A stretch of 64,000 nucleotides of DNA. Origin: CAIVAT01 sp964455285 (GTDB taxonomy: Bacteria > Bacteroidota > Bacteroidia > Bacteroidales > FEN-979). The number at the start of each line of letters is the position of its first letter. The stretch's first letter is position 1. A program made the translations under genes and the position numbers. The stretch covers positions 1 through 64,000 of the forward strand of contig CAYVVG010000001.1 in the NCBI GenBank assembly GCA_964455285.1. The letters are read 5' to 3'. This document shows positions 28,049 to 35,488 of this stretch, one piece after another. Below the pieces are notes generated by a model, which saw only the letters and a list, made by a program, of their open reading frames with translations, had not been told where the DNA came from and made no database searches.

Positions 28049-29053
28049 ATGGGAACACTTAAGATTGGAATCAACGGGTTCGGCCGCATCGGCCGGCTCA
28101 CCTACCGCGCTCTCCTGACCAAATCCAACGTGGATGTCGTCGCCATCAACGATCTTACCGATGCCAGGACGCTGGCACATCTTTTTAAATACGACTCCGT
28201 TCATGGAAAGTTCAACGGTGATGTGGTTGCCGAGGGCGACAGCCTGGTCATCAACGGGAAAAAGATGAAGGTGATGGCCGAGAAAGATCCGGCCAACCTC
28301 CCCTGGGCCGCCCTGGGTGTTGAACTGGTGATCGAGTGCACCGGCATCTTCCGTACCCGCGAAAAGATGAGCAAACACCTGGCCGCCGGCGCAAAAAAAG
28401 TCCTTCTCTCGGTACCTTCCGATAACAAAGACGATGTGGATGCCACCATCGTGCTGGGTGTGAACGATCACACGCTGACGCCCGAAATGAAGCTGGTGTC
28501 GAACGCATCCTGCACCACCAACTGCCTTGCGCCCATCGCGAAGGTTCTGAACGACAGTTTCGGTGTGAAAAAGGGCCTTATGAACACCATTCACAGCTAT
28601 ACCAACGACCAGATCATCCTCGACGCCCCGCATAAGGACCTTCGCCGGGCCCGCGCCGCTGCCGTCTCCATCATTCCCACCAAAACCGGGGCTGCCAAGG
28701 CGATCGGCCTGGTCATCCCCGAACTGGAGGGTAAGATGGACGGTTTTGCCGTTCGCGTGCCGACCCCCGATGGTTCGCTCGTCGATCTGACCTGCGAGCT
28801 GGGCCGCGAAGTGACCAAGGATGATATCCATGCCGCCATGAAAGCCGCAGCCGAGGGCCCGATGAAGGGGGTCCTTCAGTACCTCACCGAACCCCTGGTG
28901 AGCTGCGACATCATCGGCAATCCGCATTCCTCCATTTACGACGCGGAACTCACCAAAGTCCTGGGCGGAACCCTCGTGAAGGTCATCGCCTGGTACGACA
29001 ACGAATACGGCTATTCGCAACGCCTGGCCGATCTGGCCGTGCGGATGGGATAA
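28049..29053 (+). CDS. gapA: Glyceraldehyde-3-phosphate dehydrogenase, type I
   Basis: A 334-residue glycolytic enzyme. The Rossmann motif GINGFGRIGR starts the chain, the catalytic cysteine is in SNASCTTNCLAP, and WYDNEYGYSQRLADL closes it. Asp in AINDLTD after the second strand fits NAD preference. The stop codon is directly followed by the ATG of sdaA, so both genes are one transcription unit. Confidence 0.96.
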   Translation: MGTLKIGINGFGRIGRLTYRALLTKSNVDVVAINDLTDARTLAHLFKYDSVHGKFNGDVVAEGDSLVINGKKMKVMAEKDPANLPWAALGVELVIECTGIFRTREKMSKHLAAGAKKVLLSVPSDNKDDVDATIVLGVNDHTLTPEMKLVSNASCTTNCLAPIAKVLNDSFGVKKGLMNTIHSYTNDQIILDAPHKDLRRARAAAVSIIPTKTGAAKAIGLVIPELEGKMDGFAVRVPTPDGSLVDLTCELGREVTKDDIHAAMKAAAEGPMKGVLQYLTEPLVSCDIIGNPHSSIYDAELTKVLGGTLVKVIAWYDNEYGYSQRLADLAVRMG

Positions 29054-30253
29054 ATGGAGTCGATCCGGGAAATTTTCAAGATCGGTTACGGTCCTTCGAG
29101 CAGCCACACCATGGGGCCGCGGAAGGCCGCTGCGATTTTCATGTCGCGCAACCCCGGCATCAAAAAGTACCGGGTCACGCTCTATGGCAGCCTGGCTCTG
29201 ACCGGCCATGGGCACCGCACCGACCAGGCAGTCACCGATGCCCTGGCCCCGCATGGGGCAGAGATCGTATGGGAACCCGACACGTTTCTGCCCGGCCATC
29301 CGAACGGGATGAAATTCGAAGCGCTCGACAAGTCGGGGAACACCCGCGACGAATGGATCACCTACAGCCTCGGCGGGGGGGACATCAGCGATTCGGGCAA
29401 GCGCGACCCCTCGGCAAAGATCTACCGGCTGAACACCATGGACAAGATCATTGCCTGGTGCATCGACCACGGCAGAACCCTGTGGGAATTCGTTGAAATT
29501 CATGAAGCCCCTGACATCTGGGACCACCTTTCCGAGGTTTGGAAGGTCATGCAGGATGCCGTGGAAAGGGGCATCGAGGCCGAAGGCGTGTTGCCGGGAA
29601 AATTGAATCTTCCCCGCAAGGCATCGTCCTATTATACCAAAGCCCGCAGCTTCAAGGGCACCCTTGCGCGCCGGGCCTATACCTTCGCGTTCGCACTGGC
29701 AGTAGCCGAAGAGAATGCCGCGGGAGGAAAGATCGTCACCGCACCGACGTGCGGATCCTGCGGAGTCCTCCCGGCCGTGCTTTACCTGCTGAAGACCCAA
29801 TACGAATTCAACGAGAAAAAGATCCTGCGCGGCCTGGCCACGGCCGGGCTGATCGGGACACTGATCAAGTCGAATGCCTCCATCTCAGGCGCCGAAGTAG
29901 GCTGCCAGGGCGAAATCGGAACTGCCAGTTCCATGGCCGCCGCAGCGGCCGAGCAAATGTTCGGCGGCACCCCATCGCAGGTGGAATACGCGGCTGCCAT
30001 TGCCATGGAACACTCGCTGGGACTGACCTGCGACCCGCTGTTCGGCCTGGTCCAGGTGCCGTGCATCGAACGCAATGCCTTCGGTGCCGCCCGGGCGCTC
30101 GACGCCAATATGTACGCCCTGCTGTCCGACGGCCGCCACCTGGTGAGCTTCGACCGAGTGATCCAGGCGATGAAACAAACCGGGCACGACCTTCCGAGGA
30201 TCTACAAAGAAACCGCAGAAGGAGGTCTGGCAGCCCTTGGAATCCGGGAGTAA
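29054..30253 (+). CDS. sdaA: L-serine ammonia-lyase, single chain
   Basis: A 399-residue Fe-S-dependent serine dehydratase giving pyruvate and ammonia. N-terminal beta-type domain with SSSHTMGPRKAA; C-terminal alpha-type domain with APTCGSCGVLPAVLY, GAEVGCQGEIGTASSMAAAA and LTCDPLFGLVQVPCIERN, which supply the cysteines of the [4Fe-4S] cluster. It is fused front to back with gapA without a gap, placing serine breakdown beside glycolysis at the pyruvate end. Confidence 0.93.
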   Translation: MESIREIFKIGYGPSSSHTMGPRKAAAIFMSRNPGIKKYRVTLYGSLALTGHGHRTDQAVTDALAPHGAEIVWEPDTFLPGHPNGMKFEALDKSGNTRDEWITYSLGGGDISDSGKRDPSAKIYRLNTMDKIIAWCIDHGRTLWEFVEIHEAPDIWDHLSEVWKVMQDAVERGIEAEGVLPGKLNLPRKASSYYTKARSFKGTLARRAYTFAFALAVAEENAAGGKIVTAPTCGSCGVLPAVLYLLKTQYEFNEKKILRGLATAGLIGTLIKSNASISGAEVGCQGEIGTASSMAAAAAEQMFGGTPSQVEYAAAIAMEHSLGLTCDPLFGLVQVPCIERNAFGAARALDANMYALLSDGRHLVSFDRVIQAMKQTGHDLPRIYKETAEGGLAALGIRE

Positions 30254-30279
30254 GGTCAGATGATCAAAGGGCAATTTTG

Positions 30280-30287
30280 TACCTTCG
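30280..30287 (+). promoter_or_regulatory. -7 promoter box of the lipocalin-like gene
   Basis: TACCTTCG followed by CA, one base off TAnnTTTG, ending 18 bp before the ATG at 30306. Confidence 0.4.
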
Positions 30288-30305
30288 CACCCCTGATAAC
30301 TCAAC

Positions 30306-31331
30306 ATGCTGAAACATTACCTCGCCCGGCAGATGGTCCGACGGACCAAAAGCCGCCTCTACCCGGTCGAATACCTTGAACAGAAACACGTCGACCAGCG
30401 CCAGCCCTGGCCCAATGACAGCTCCTATTTTTACGGCGGTGACCGTGAGGGCAACGCCTTCATCACCCGGATGGCGTTCCGGGAACCCAAAAGACCCAAC
30501 GAATACTGGTTCGACTTCTTCCTGAAGGACCTGGGATATTTCGGACTCACCTCCTCCCCGGGGCCTGAGGGCGATGGTTTCCAGCAGGGCGCCCTGAAGT
30601 GGGAACCGGTGGAGATCGGGAAGATATGGCGGATCACCTACTCGGGGCCGGTGAAAGACCGTCAGGGCCGGACGCACGACTGTGTCGCCGACCTGGTATT
30701 TACCGGCGACCACCCGGTGTATGACTTTGCCAAAAGCTCTGACCACCTGAGCATTGCCGATGCCATCGCCGCCGAGCGGTGGACCCGCGATTTCTTTCAT
30801 GCCATGAAAGACACCCACCAGGTGCATTATGAACAAACCGGATCGCTCCGGGGAACACTGCAACTGGACGGCAATCCCCATCGGCTCGATATGATGGGTT
30901 CGCGGGACCATTCCTTCGGTTCTCGCAACTGGCTCACCTGGGACCGGCATTACTGGATGACGGGTGTATCCGATGCCGGCATCCACTGGACCGTGACCAC
31001 CATCAAGTGGCAGTTCCTGGGAAGGCTCACTGCGGGCTTCATCACCCACCCCGACGGGACCACCGATGCCATTGTTGAGTGCACCGACCTGGAGACCGTA
31101 TCAAAAGCCAAGCTGCTTCCCGACGCAGGACAGGTCGAGATTCTGACCCGCAGCGGCCGGAGACACCGGATGGAATTCCGGCGGGTGGGCGAATTCCCCT
31201 ACCTGCATGACGGTAAATACATGATGAGGGAGGGGATCGGCAGGTACCTCTTCGACGGGGTGAACGGGCTGGGCATGGTGGAATTCGGGTTTCATTCGGA
31301 CCTGCATGTGATTGAGGGATTAAGAGATTGA
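30306..31331 (+). CDS. AttH/DUF7064-like lipocalin-fold protein
   Basis: A 341-residue protein without signal peptide or membrane segments. It resembles the double-lipocalin DUF7064/AttH/CrtC group: SSYFYGGDREGNAFITRM, the substrate-facing DLVFTGDHPVYDFA, SLRGTLQLDGNPHRLDMMGSRDHSFGSRNW and the closing GMVEFGFHSD. The DHSFGxRxW box is the clearest family mark I recognise. No enzymatic activity can be assigned. The last residues (IEGLRD) are encoded by an octamer repeat that continues into the start of the next gene, a PEP-utilising enzyme, so both genes probably work together. Confidence 0.6.
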   Translation: MLKHYLARQMVRRTKSRLYPVEYLEQKHVDQRQPWPNDSSYFYGGDREGNAFITRMAFREPKRPNEYWFDFFLKDLGYFGLTSSPGPEGDGFQQGALKWEPVEIGKIWRITYSGPVKDRQGRTHDCVADLVFTGDHPVYDFAKSSDHLSIADAIAAERWTRDFFHAMKDTHQVHYEQTGSLRGTLQLDGNPHRLDMMGSRDHSFGSRNWLTWDRHYWMTGVSDAGIHWTVTTIKWQFLGRLTAGFITHPDGTTDAIVECTDLETVSKAKLLPDAGQVEILTRSGRRHRMEFRRVGEFPYLHDGKYMMREGIGRYLFDGVNGLGMVEFGFHSDLHVIEGLRD

Positions 31332-31382
31332 GGGATTGAGGGATTAAGAGATTGAGGGATTAAGAGATTGAGGGATTAAGAG
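31311..31382. repeat. Octamer tandem repeat joining two genes
   Basis: Nine 8-bp units (attgaggg and attaagag, mostly alternating) cover 72 bp. They encode the last residues and stop of the lipocalin-like protein and end two bases before the TTG start of the PEP-utilising enzyme. Confidence 0.95.
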
Positions 31383-31384
31383 AA

Positions 31385-33784
31385 TTGATAAGGTTTTTAC
31401 ACGAAATAACCAATGAAGAAGTCGGAGGCAAGGCCCTGGGGCTGAAATCCCTCCGCGAGATCGGTCTCAGGGTGCCGGGAACGTTTGTACTGATCCATCC
31501 GACACCGGAAACGCTCGACGAAGACCTTCTGAAGAAGCACCTGCGGCTTCTCGGCGAAGGGCCCAAGGCGGTGCGGTCGTCAGCTGCCGCCGAAGACGGC
31601 CATTTCCGGTCGTTTGCGGGCCAGTTTGAAAGCTATCTCGATCTTCGCACCTACGACGACATCCGCCAGGCGATTTTCCGATGCATCGAAGCCGGACGGT
31701 CGGAGCGCGTAACATCCTACAGCGGGGAACTTGCCCCGGGGGCCGACCTGAGGCTGTCGGTCATACTGCAGAACATGGTCGATGCGCGGGCTGCCGGGGT
31801 GCTGTTTACGGCCAATCCCGTCAATGGACGGCGCGACCGGATGGTCGTCAACGCTGTTTCCGGAATCGGGGAGTCGCTCGTCGGAGGGAGCAGGGATGCC
31901 CACCACTATGAATTCTTCCGCAGCGGATCGGACATCCAGAAAGCGGTAGCCCTGGCGGAGGGTCTTCTTTCAGAAGAAGAACTTCGTGAACTTCTGAACG
32001 GGGCGATCCAGGCGGAAGAGCGTTACGGCAAGCCGGTCGATCTCGAATGGGCGATCGATCAGGCAGGTCTCCTTCACTGGCTCCAGGTAAGGCCCATCAC
32101 CACGCTTGACGAAGTGCATTACAATGAACTGGACACATTGAGTGAAGGAAAGAACGGTATCTGGACATTGGGAAACATCGGCGAAATGATGCCCGGGGTG
32201 GCGACTCCGCTCACAGCATCCGTTTCGGCCGAGGCGATCGACGTCGGACTGACCATTCTGGCCGATGCGGCAGGCGCTTTCCGGCTCCGTGACCGAAAGG
32301 GCATGCGATATATTCAGGTGTTTTATAACCGGCTCTTTATCAACATGAGCCACATGATGGATTACCCGAAAAGGGTGTGGATGAACAAAGCCTCCGACGT
32401 CATGTTCGCCCTCAGCGGGAAGGTTATTCCCGGCATCGATGCCCGGCCGGAAGCTCCCCTGGCGGTCCGGGTCACCAACTTTATTCGCCAGATCCGGTTC
32501 ACCACCCGGTCGGCATCGCACATGGAGGAGCTGAAGAGGCTCTCAGCCCGGTTCTCGATCGATACTTCGCTGCCGACGACCCAACTGCATGCCGCGCTCG
32601 GCCGCGGACGCGAAGAACTAGGCCAGGGGTTTGGGTATCATCTCGGGGCGTCGGCCCAGTCGGGAACGCTCTATTCCGCATTCATCCGGATCATGACCGC
32701 CGGTAAGCGCCCTGCCGGGGCCGGCGACCACCACATCGCCACCACCCTGCTGCTCAACATCCCCGGTATCGAAAGCGCCGATGCCGTGCGGTCGCTTGAA
32801 CAGTTTGCCATGCTGATCCGGCAGTACGATGATTTTGCCCGCCAATTCACGTCGGCTCCGGCAGCCCGGGCACTGGATATGTTACAGAAAGGTGCGCCGG
32901 AACAGGTCGAAACCGCATTCCGGATCTTCCTTGATCGGCACGGTCACCGGTGTGTCCGTGAATCCGAACTCCGCGAAACGACCTGGGGAGAAAACCCGCT
33001 GCAACTGATCACCACCCTGCAAAAGCGCATCACACTGGGCGAGACCCACCGTGCGGCATTACCTCCGGTAAGGACAGGCGAAGTGCTGCAACACCTGCCT
33101 TTTGTTCAACGCATGATCCTGAAAGCCATCGTCCCTGCCGCAAGAAAGGCTGTCGCCCGGCGGGAGATCACCAAAGGGTTATCCATCCGCATGGTCAGTG
33201 TCATGCGAAAAGGGTACCGGGCGCTCGGTGCGAACCTCGTCGGGGAGGGATGGCTCGACGATGCCGATCAGGTCTGGTTCCTGACTCACGAAGAGCTGGG
33301 TTCCCTGATCCGTCACCCGGATCCCCGGTGGAAAACCAAAGCATCTCGTCGGCGGGAATTGCTGCCCGAAACCGCCAGGCTGGCATTTAACGAAGTGAAT
33401 TTCGGATTGCCTGAGCCGGTGGATCACGATACGGTCGTAGTCACCGGAAAAGGTGAACTGATGGGAACCCCGGTAAGCCGGGGAATCGCCGAAGGCCCGA
33501 TCCGCCTGATCCGTTCGCTGGAGGATGCCGAAAGGCTGCGTGAAGGCGAGATCATGGCGGCGGCATTCACCGACATCGGCTGGACCCCCTATTTCAGCAT
33601 TGCGGCAGGCCTTGTTACCGAGATCGGGAGTCCCCTCTCCCACGGCGCCGTGGTCGCGCGCGAATACGGGATTCCCGCCATCGTGGGAGCCAAAGGGGCT
33701 CTCACCTTTTTCCGCGACGGCGAAAGGGTGAGGGTTGACGGTGATACGGGGATCGTGCAACGGATTGAGAGTAGTGAAGGGTGA
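31385..33784 (+). CDS. PEP/pyruvate-binding phosphotransferase, rifampicin-phosphotransferase-like
   Basis: A 799-residue enzyme of the PEP synthase / rifampicin phosphotransferase family. The N-terminal ATP-grasp half starts at once with EVGGKALGLKSLREIGLRVP and has AVRSSAAAEDG, SFAGQFESYL, VDLEWAIDQ and WLQVRPITT. The middle region differs from PEP synthase and fits the RPH/YvkC type. The C-terminal swivel domain carries the phospho-carrier histidine (His753) in SPLSHGAVVAREYGIPAIVG. No C-terminal PEP-binding barrel follows, as in RPH. No ATG is in reach; TTG at 31385 is the only start compatible with the domain, two bases behind a tandem repeat. The substrate is unknown. Confidence 0.75.
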   Translation: MIRFLHEITNEEVGGKALGLKSLREIGLRVPGTFVLIHPTPETLDEDLLKKHLRLLGEGPKAVRSSAAAEDGHFRSFAGQFESYLDLRTYDDIRQAIFRCIEAGRSERVTSYSGELAPGADLRLSVILQNMVDARAAGVLFTANPVNGRRDRMVVNAVSGIGESLVGGSRDAHHYEFFRSGSDIQKAVALAEGLLSEEELRELLNGAIQAEERYGKPVDLEWAIDQAGLLHWLQVRPITTLDEVHYNELDTLSEGKNGIWTLGNIGEMMPGVATPLTASVSAEAIDVGLTILADAAGAFRLRDRKGMRYIQVFYNRLFINMSHMMDYPKRVWMNKASDVMFALSGKVIPGIDARPEAPLAVRVTNFIRQIRFTTRSASHMEELKRLSARFSIDTSLPTTQLHAALGRGREELGQGFGYHLGASAQSGTLYSAFIRIMTAGKRPAGAGDHHIATTLLLNIPGIESADAVRSLEQFAMLIRQYDDFARQFTSAPAARALDMLQKGAPEQVETAFRIFLDRHGHRCVRESELRETTWGENPLQLITTLQKRITLGETHRAALPPVRTGEVLQHLPFVQRMILKAIVPAARKAVARREITKGLSIRMVSVMRKGYRALGANLVGEGWLDDADQVWFLTHEELGSLIRHPDPRWKTKASRRRELLPETARLAFNEVNFGLPEPVDHDTVVVTGKGELMGTPVSRGIAEGPIRLIRSLEDAERLREGEIMAAAFTDIGWTPYFSIAAGLVTEIGSPLSHGAVVAREYGIPAIVGAKGALTFFRDGERVRVDGDTGIVQRIESSEG

Positions 33785-33835
33785 AAAGCGATTTTTAAGG
33801 GAAGAGTGAATTGTGAAAAAAGGATAAAACAACCC

Positions 33836-34243
33836 ATGGCAACCATCGAAACCATTTACAGCGGCGAGTTGAGGACCCGTGCGACCCACCTGTTATCCGG
33901 TCAAACGCTGATCACCGACGCACCGCCCGATAACCAGGGAAAGGGGGAATTTTTCTCGCCGACCGACCTGGTGGCTGCTGCATTAGGCAGCTGCATGATC
34001 ACCATCATGGGGATCGCGGCCAGGACCCACGGATTCGACATCGACGGCGCCCGGCTGACCATCACCAAGATCATGACCAAAGACCCTCCCCGCAAGATCG
34101 GAGAGATCGTGATCGGGATTCATTTCCCGAGGGATTACGAAGCCAAGGTGAAAAAGATCCTGGAATACTCCGTCAGGAACTGTCCGGTGGCCCGGAGCCT
34201 TCATCCGGATGTAAAACAATCGGTCACACTGAAATACGGTTGA
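33836..34243 (+). CDS. OsmC-family peroxidase-like protein
   Basis: A 135-residue OsmC/YhfA-type protein. The two redox cysteines are in ALGSCMITIM and VRNCPVARSL, with the helix-turn LVAAALG between. Such proteins reduce organic hydroperoxides or bind acyl ligands; which applies here is not visible. The ATG at 33836 is preferred to an upstream GTG because the protein's first strand (IETIYSGELRT) starts right after it. Confidence 0.85.
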   Translation: MATIETIYSGELRTRATHLLSGQTLITDAPPDNQGKGEFFSPTDLVAAALGSCMITIMGIAARTHGFDIDGARLTITKIMTKDPPRKIGEIVIGIHFPRDYEAKVKKILEYSVRNCPVARSLHPDVKQSVTLKYG

Positions 34244-34489
34244 CCCCGTCAGGGCAGGTTTTTAATGCAGCGTACCGGATATGCGTTCATGTCGGCGGGC
34301 TGGTATCGCGAAACACTTTCAGAAGGGCATGAAAGGAAGGCACGTTATTGGGCTCCTTCAGAAACGCTCCGGCGACGCCGTCGGCCGTGTAAATGTTCCA
34401 GGATGTGAGCCTTGCCGTAAAGGAAACCGGGTGAGTCGTGTAATATCGCACTGGATTGCGGAAACGGGACGTGCGACAATGGGGCGACT
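34244..34489. other. Intergenic region, nothing recognised
   Basis: This 246-bp gap lies between two convergent genes. It contains neither a promoter box nor a clear hairpin with a T run, and the short open frames in it look random. Confidence 0.4.
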
Positions 34490-35488
34490 TTACAACCGCT
34501 GATACTCGATGACCGGGTATCCCTTGAGCCCGTTTCGATTATAAAAGGCTGTAAAACGCAGCTTATAGTATTGCCCTGAAACGGTACGGACGATGTAGCT
34601 GATCCCGGGACGGATGGAATAGACCCCGGTGGTGAAATTGTAGAACTTCCAGTCGTACCCGATCCCGTCCAGTGCCGGCGAAAGTGTCATCGTTAGTGCC
34701 GTTTCGCGGGTGATCGAAAGAAAGTCATGCACGGTATCGGCCGCAGCGGTCACCGTATGGCGGTTCAGCATAGTGCCTGTAACGAGATAGGGATAAGGCT
34801 GTCCCAGGTCGGTATAAAGCATCGTCGTGTACTGGCCGAACACAAGGTCATAGCTCTCCTTCGGCGGTTCTACGGTCACCGGGATTCCCAGGGCAAGGCT
34901 GAACCATGCAAAGTTCCGGGACGGGTCCTTGGCAACCATGGCGCTGATCCCCGGCCCTCCCGACAATGGCGCATACCGGAAATAGTACCGTCCCCCGGCA
35001 AGGCTGTCAAGGATCACCTGGAACAAACCCAGCGTATTACCCGACTCATCTAAACCCCGGCTTACGGCATAAACGTGGCTACGCGAAAGCGTATCCTGTC
35101 CCTCGATGGCGTACCACTCGCCGAATGCGGTGGAATCTGGATTACCGTCCGACCTGTCAAACCTCATCACACGGCCGGTGGTATCATAACCGTTGCCGAA
35201 AGGCACGATGCCCAGGTCGGCCACCTTCATAAAATCACCTGTATTGAGGATCACCCGTGTACCCGAAGGACTGCACTCAAACCCCAGGTCGAAGGCGGTT
35301 TTCACCTGACTTCCGGCGATGCGGCCCGAATCGAGACTGAACCACACCTGGTACCGGTAATTTTCAGTCAGCGGAAGGGTGTCGGTCTTCACTTCTCCCC
35401 GGGCGTGCGGAGCCACCACATCATCCTCCTTGAAACACGATGTCATCAGGACCAGGCTTATGAGAAAGAGAACAGCTGTGCGCATCAC
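34490..35488 (-). CDS. HmuY-family heme-binding lipoprotein (second copy)
   Basis: A 332-residue lipoprotein with lipobox MTSC (Cys18). The C-terminal half shows HmuY-type features: TAFDLGFEC-like and SYDLVFGQYTTMLYTD strands, GYDWKFYNFTTGVYSI, and the terminal YYKLRFTAFYNRNGLKGYPVIEYQRL. HmuY proteins capture heme at the surface and hand it to a TonB receptor. It overlaps the receptor gene by four bases (ATGA) and is the third gene of the operon. It differs clearly in sequence from the first-copy lipoprotein at the operon's head. Confidence 0.8.
   Translation of the reverse strand: MMRTAVLFLISLVLMTSCFKEDDVVAPHARGEVKTDTLPLTENYRYQVWFSLDSGRIAGSQVKTAFDLGFECSPSGTRVILNTGDFMKVADLGIVPFGNGYDTTGRVMRFDRSDGNPDSTAFGEWYAIEGQDTLSRSHVYAVSRGLDESGNTLGLFQVILDSLAGGRYYFRYAPLSGGPGISAMVAKDPSRNFAWFSLALGIPVTVEPPKESYDLVFGQYTTMLYTDLGQPYPYLVTGTMLNRHTVTAAADTVHDFLSITRETALTMTLSPALDGIGYDWKFYNFTTGVYSIRPGISYIVRTVSGQYYKLRFTAFYNRNGLKGYPVIEYQRL

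Noticed and set aside
28037..29800. 587-residue open frame on the minus strand opposite gapA and sdaA
   Set aside because: It mirrors two highly conserved genes; long antisense frames arise from GC-rich codon use.
31311..31382. Possible CRISPR-like array
   Set aside because: The units are 8 bp and contiguous, with no spacers; the same holds for the other tandem repeats.
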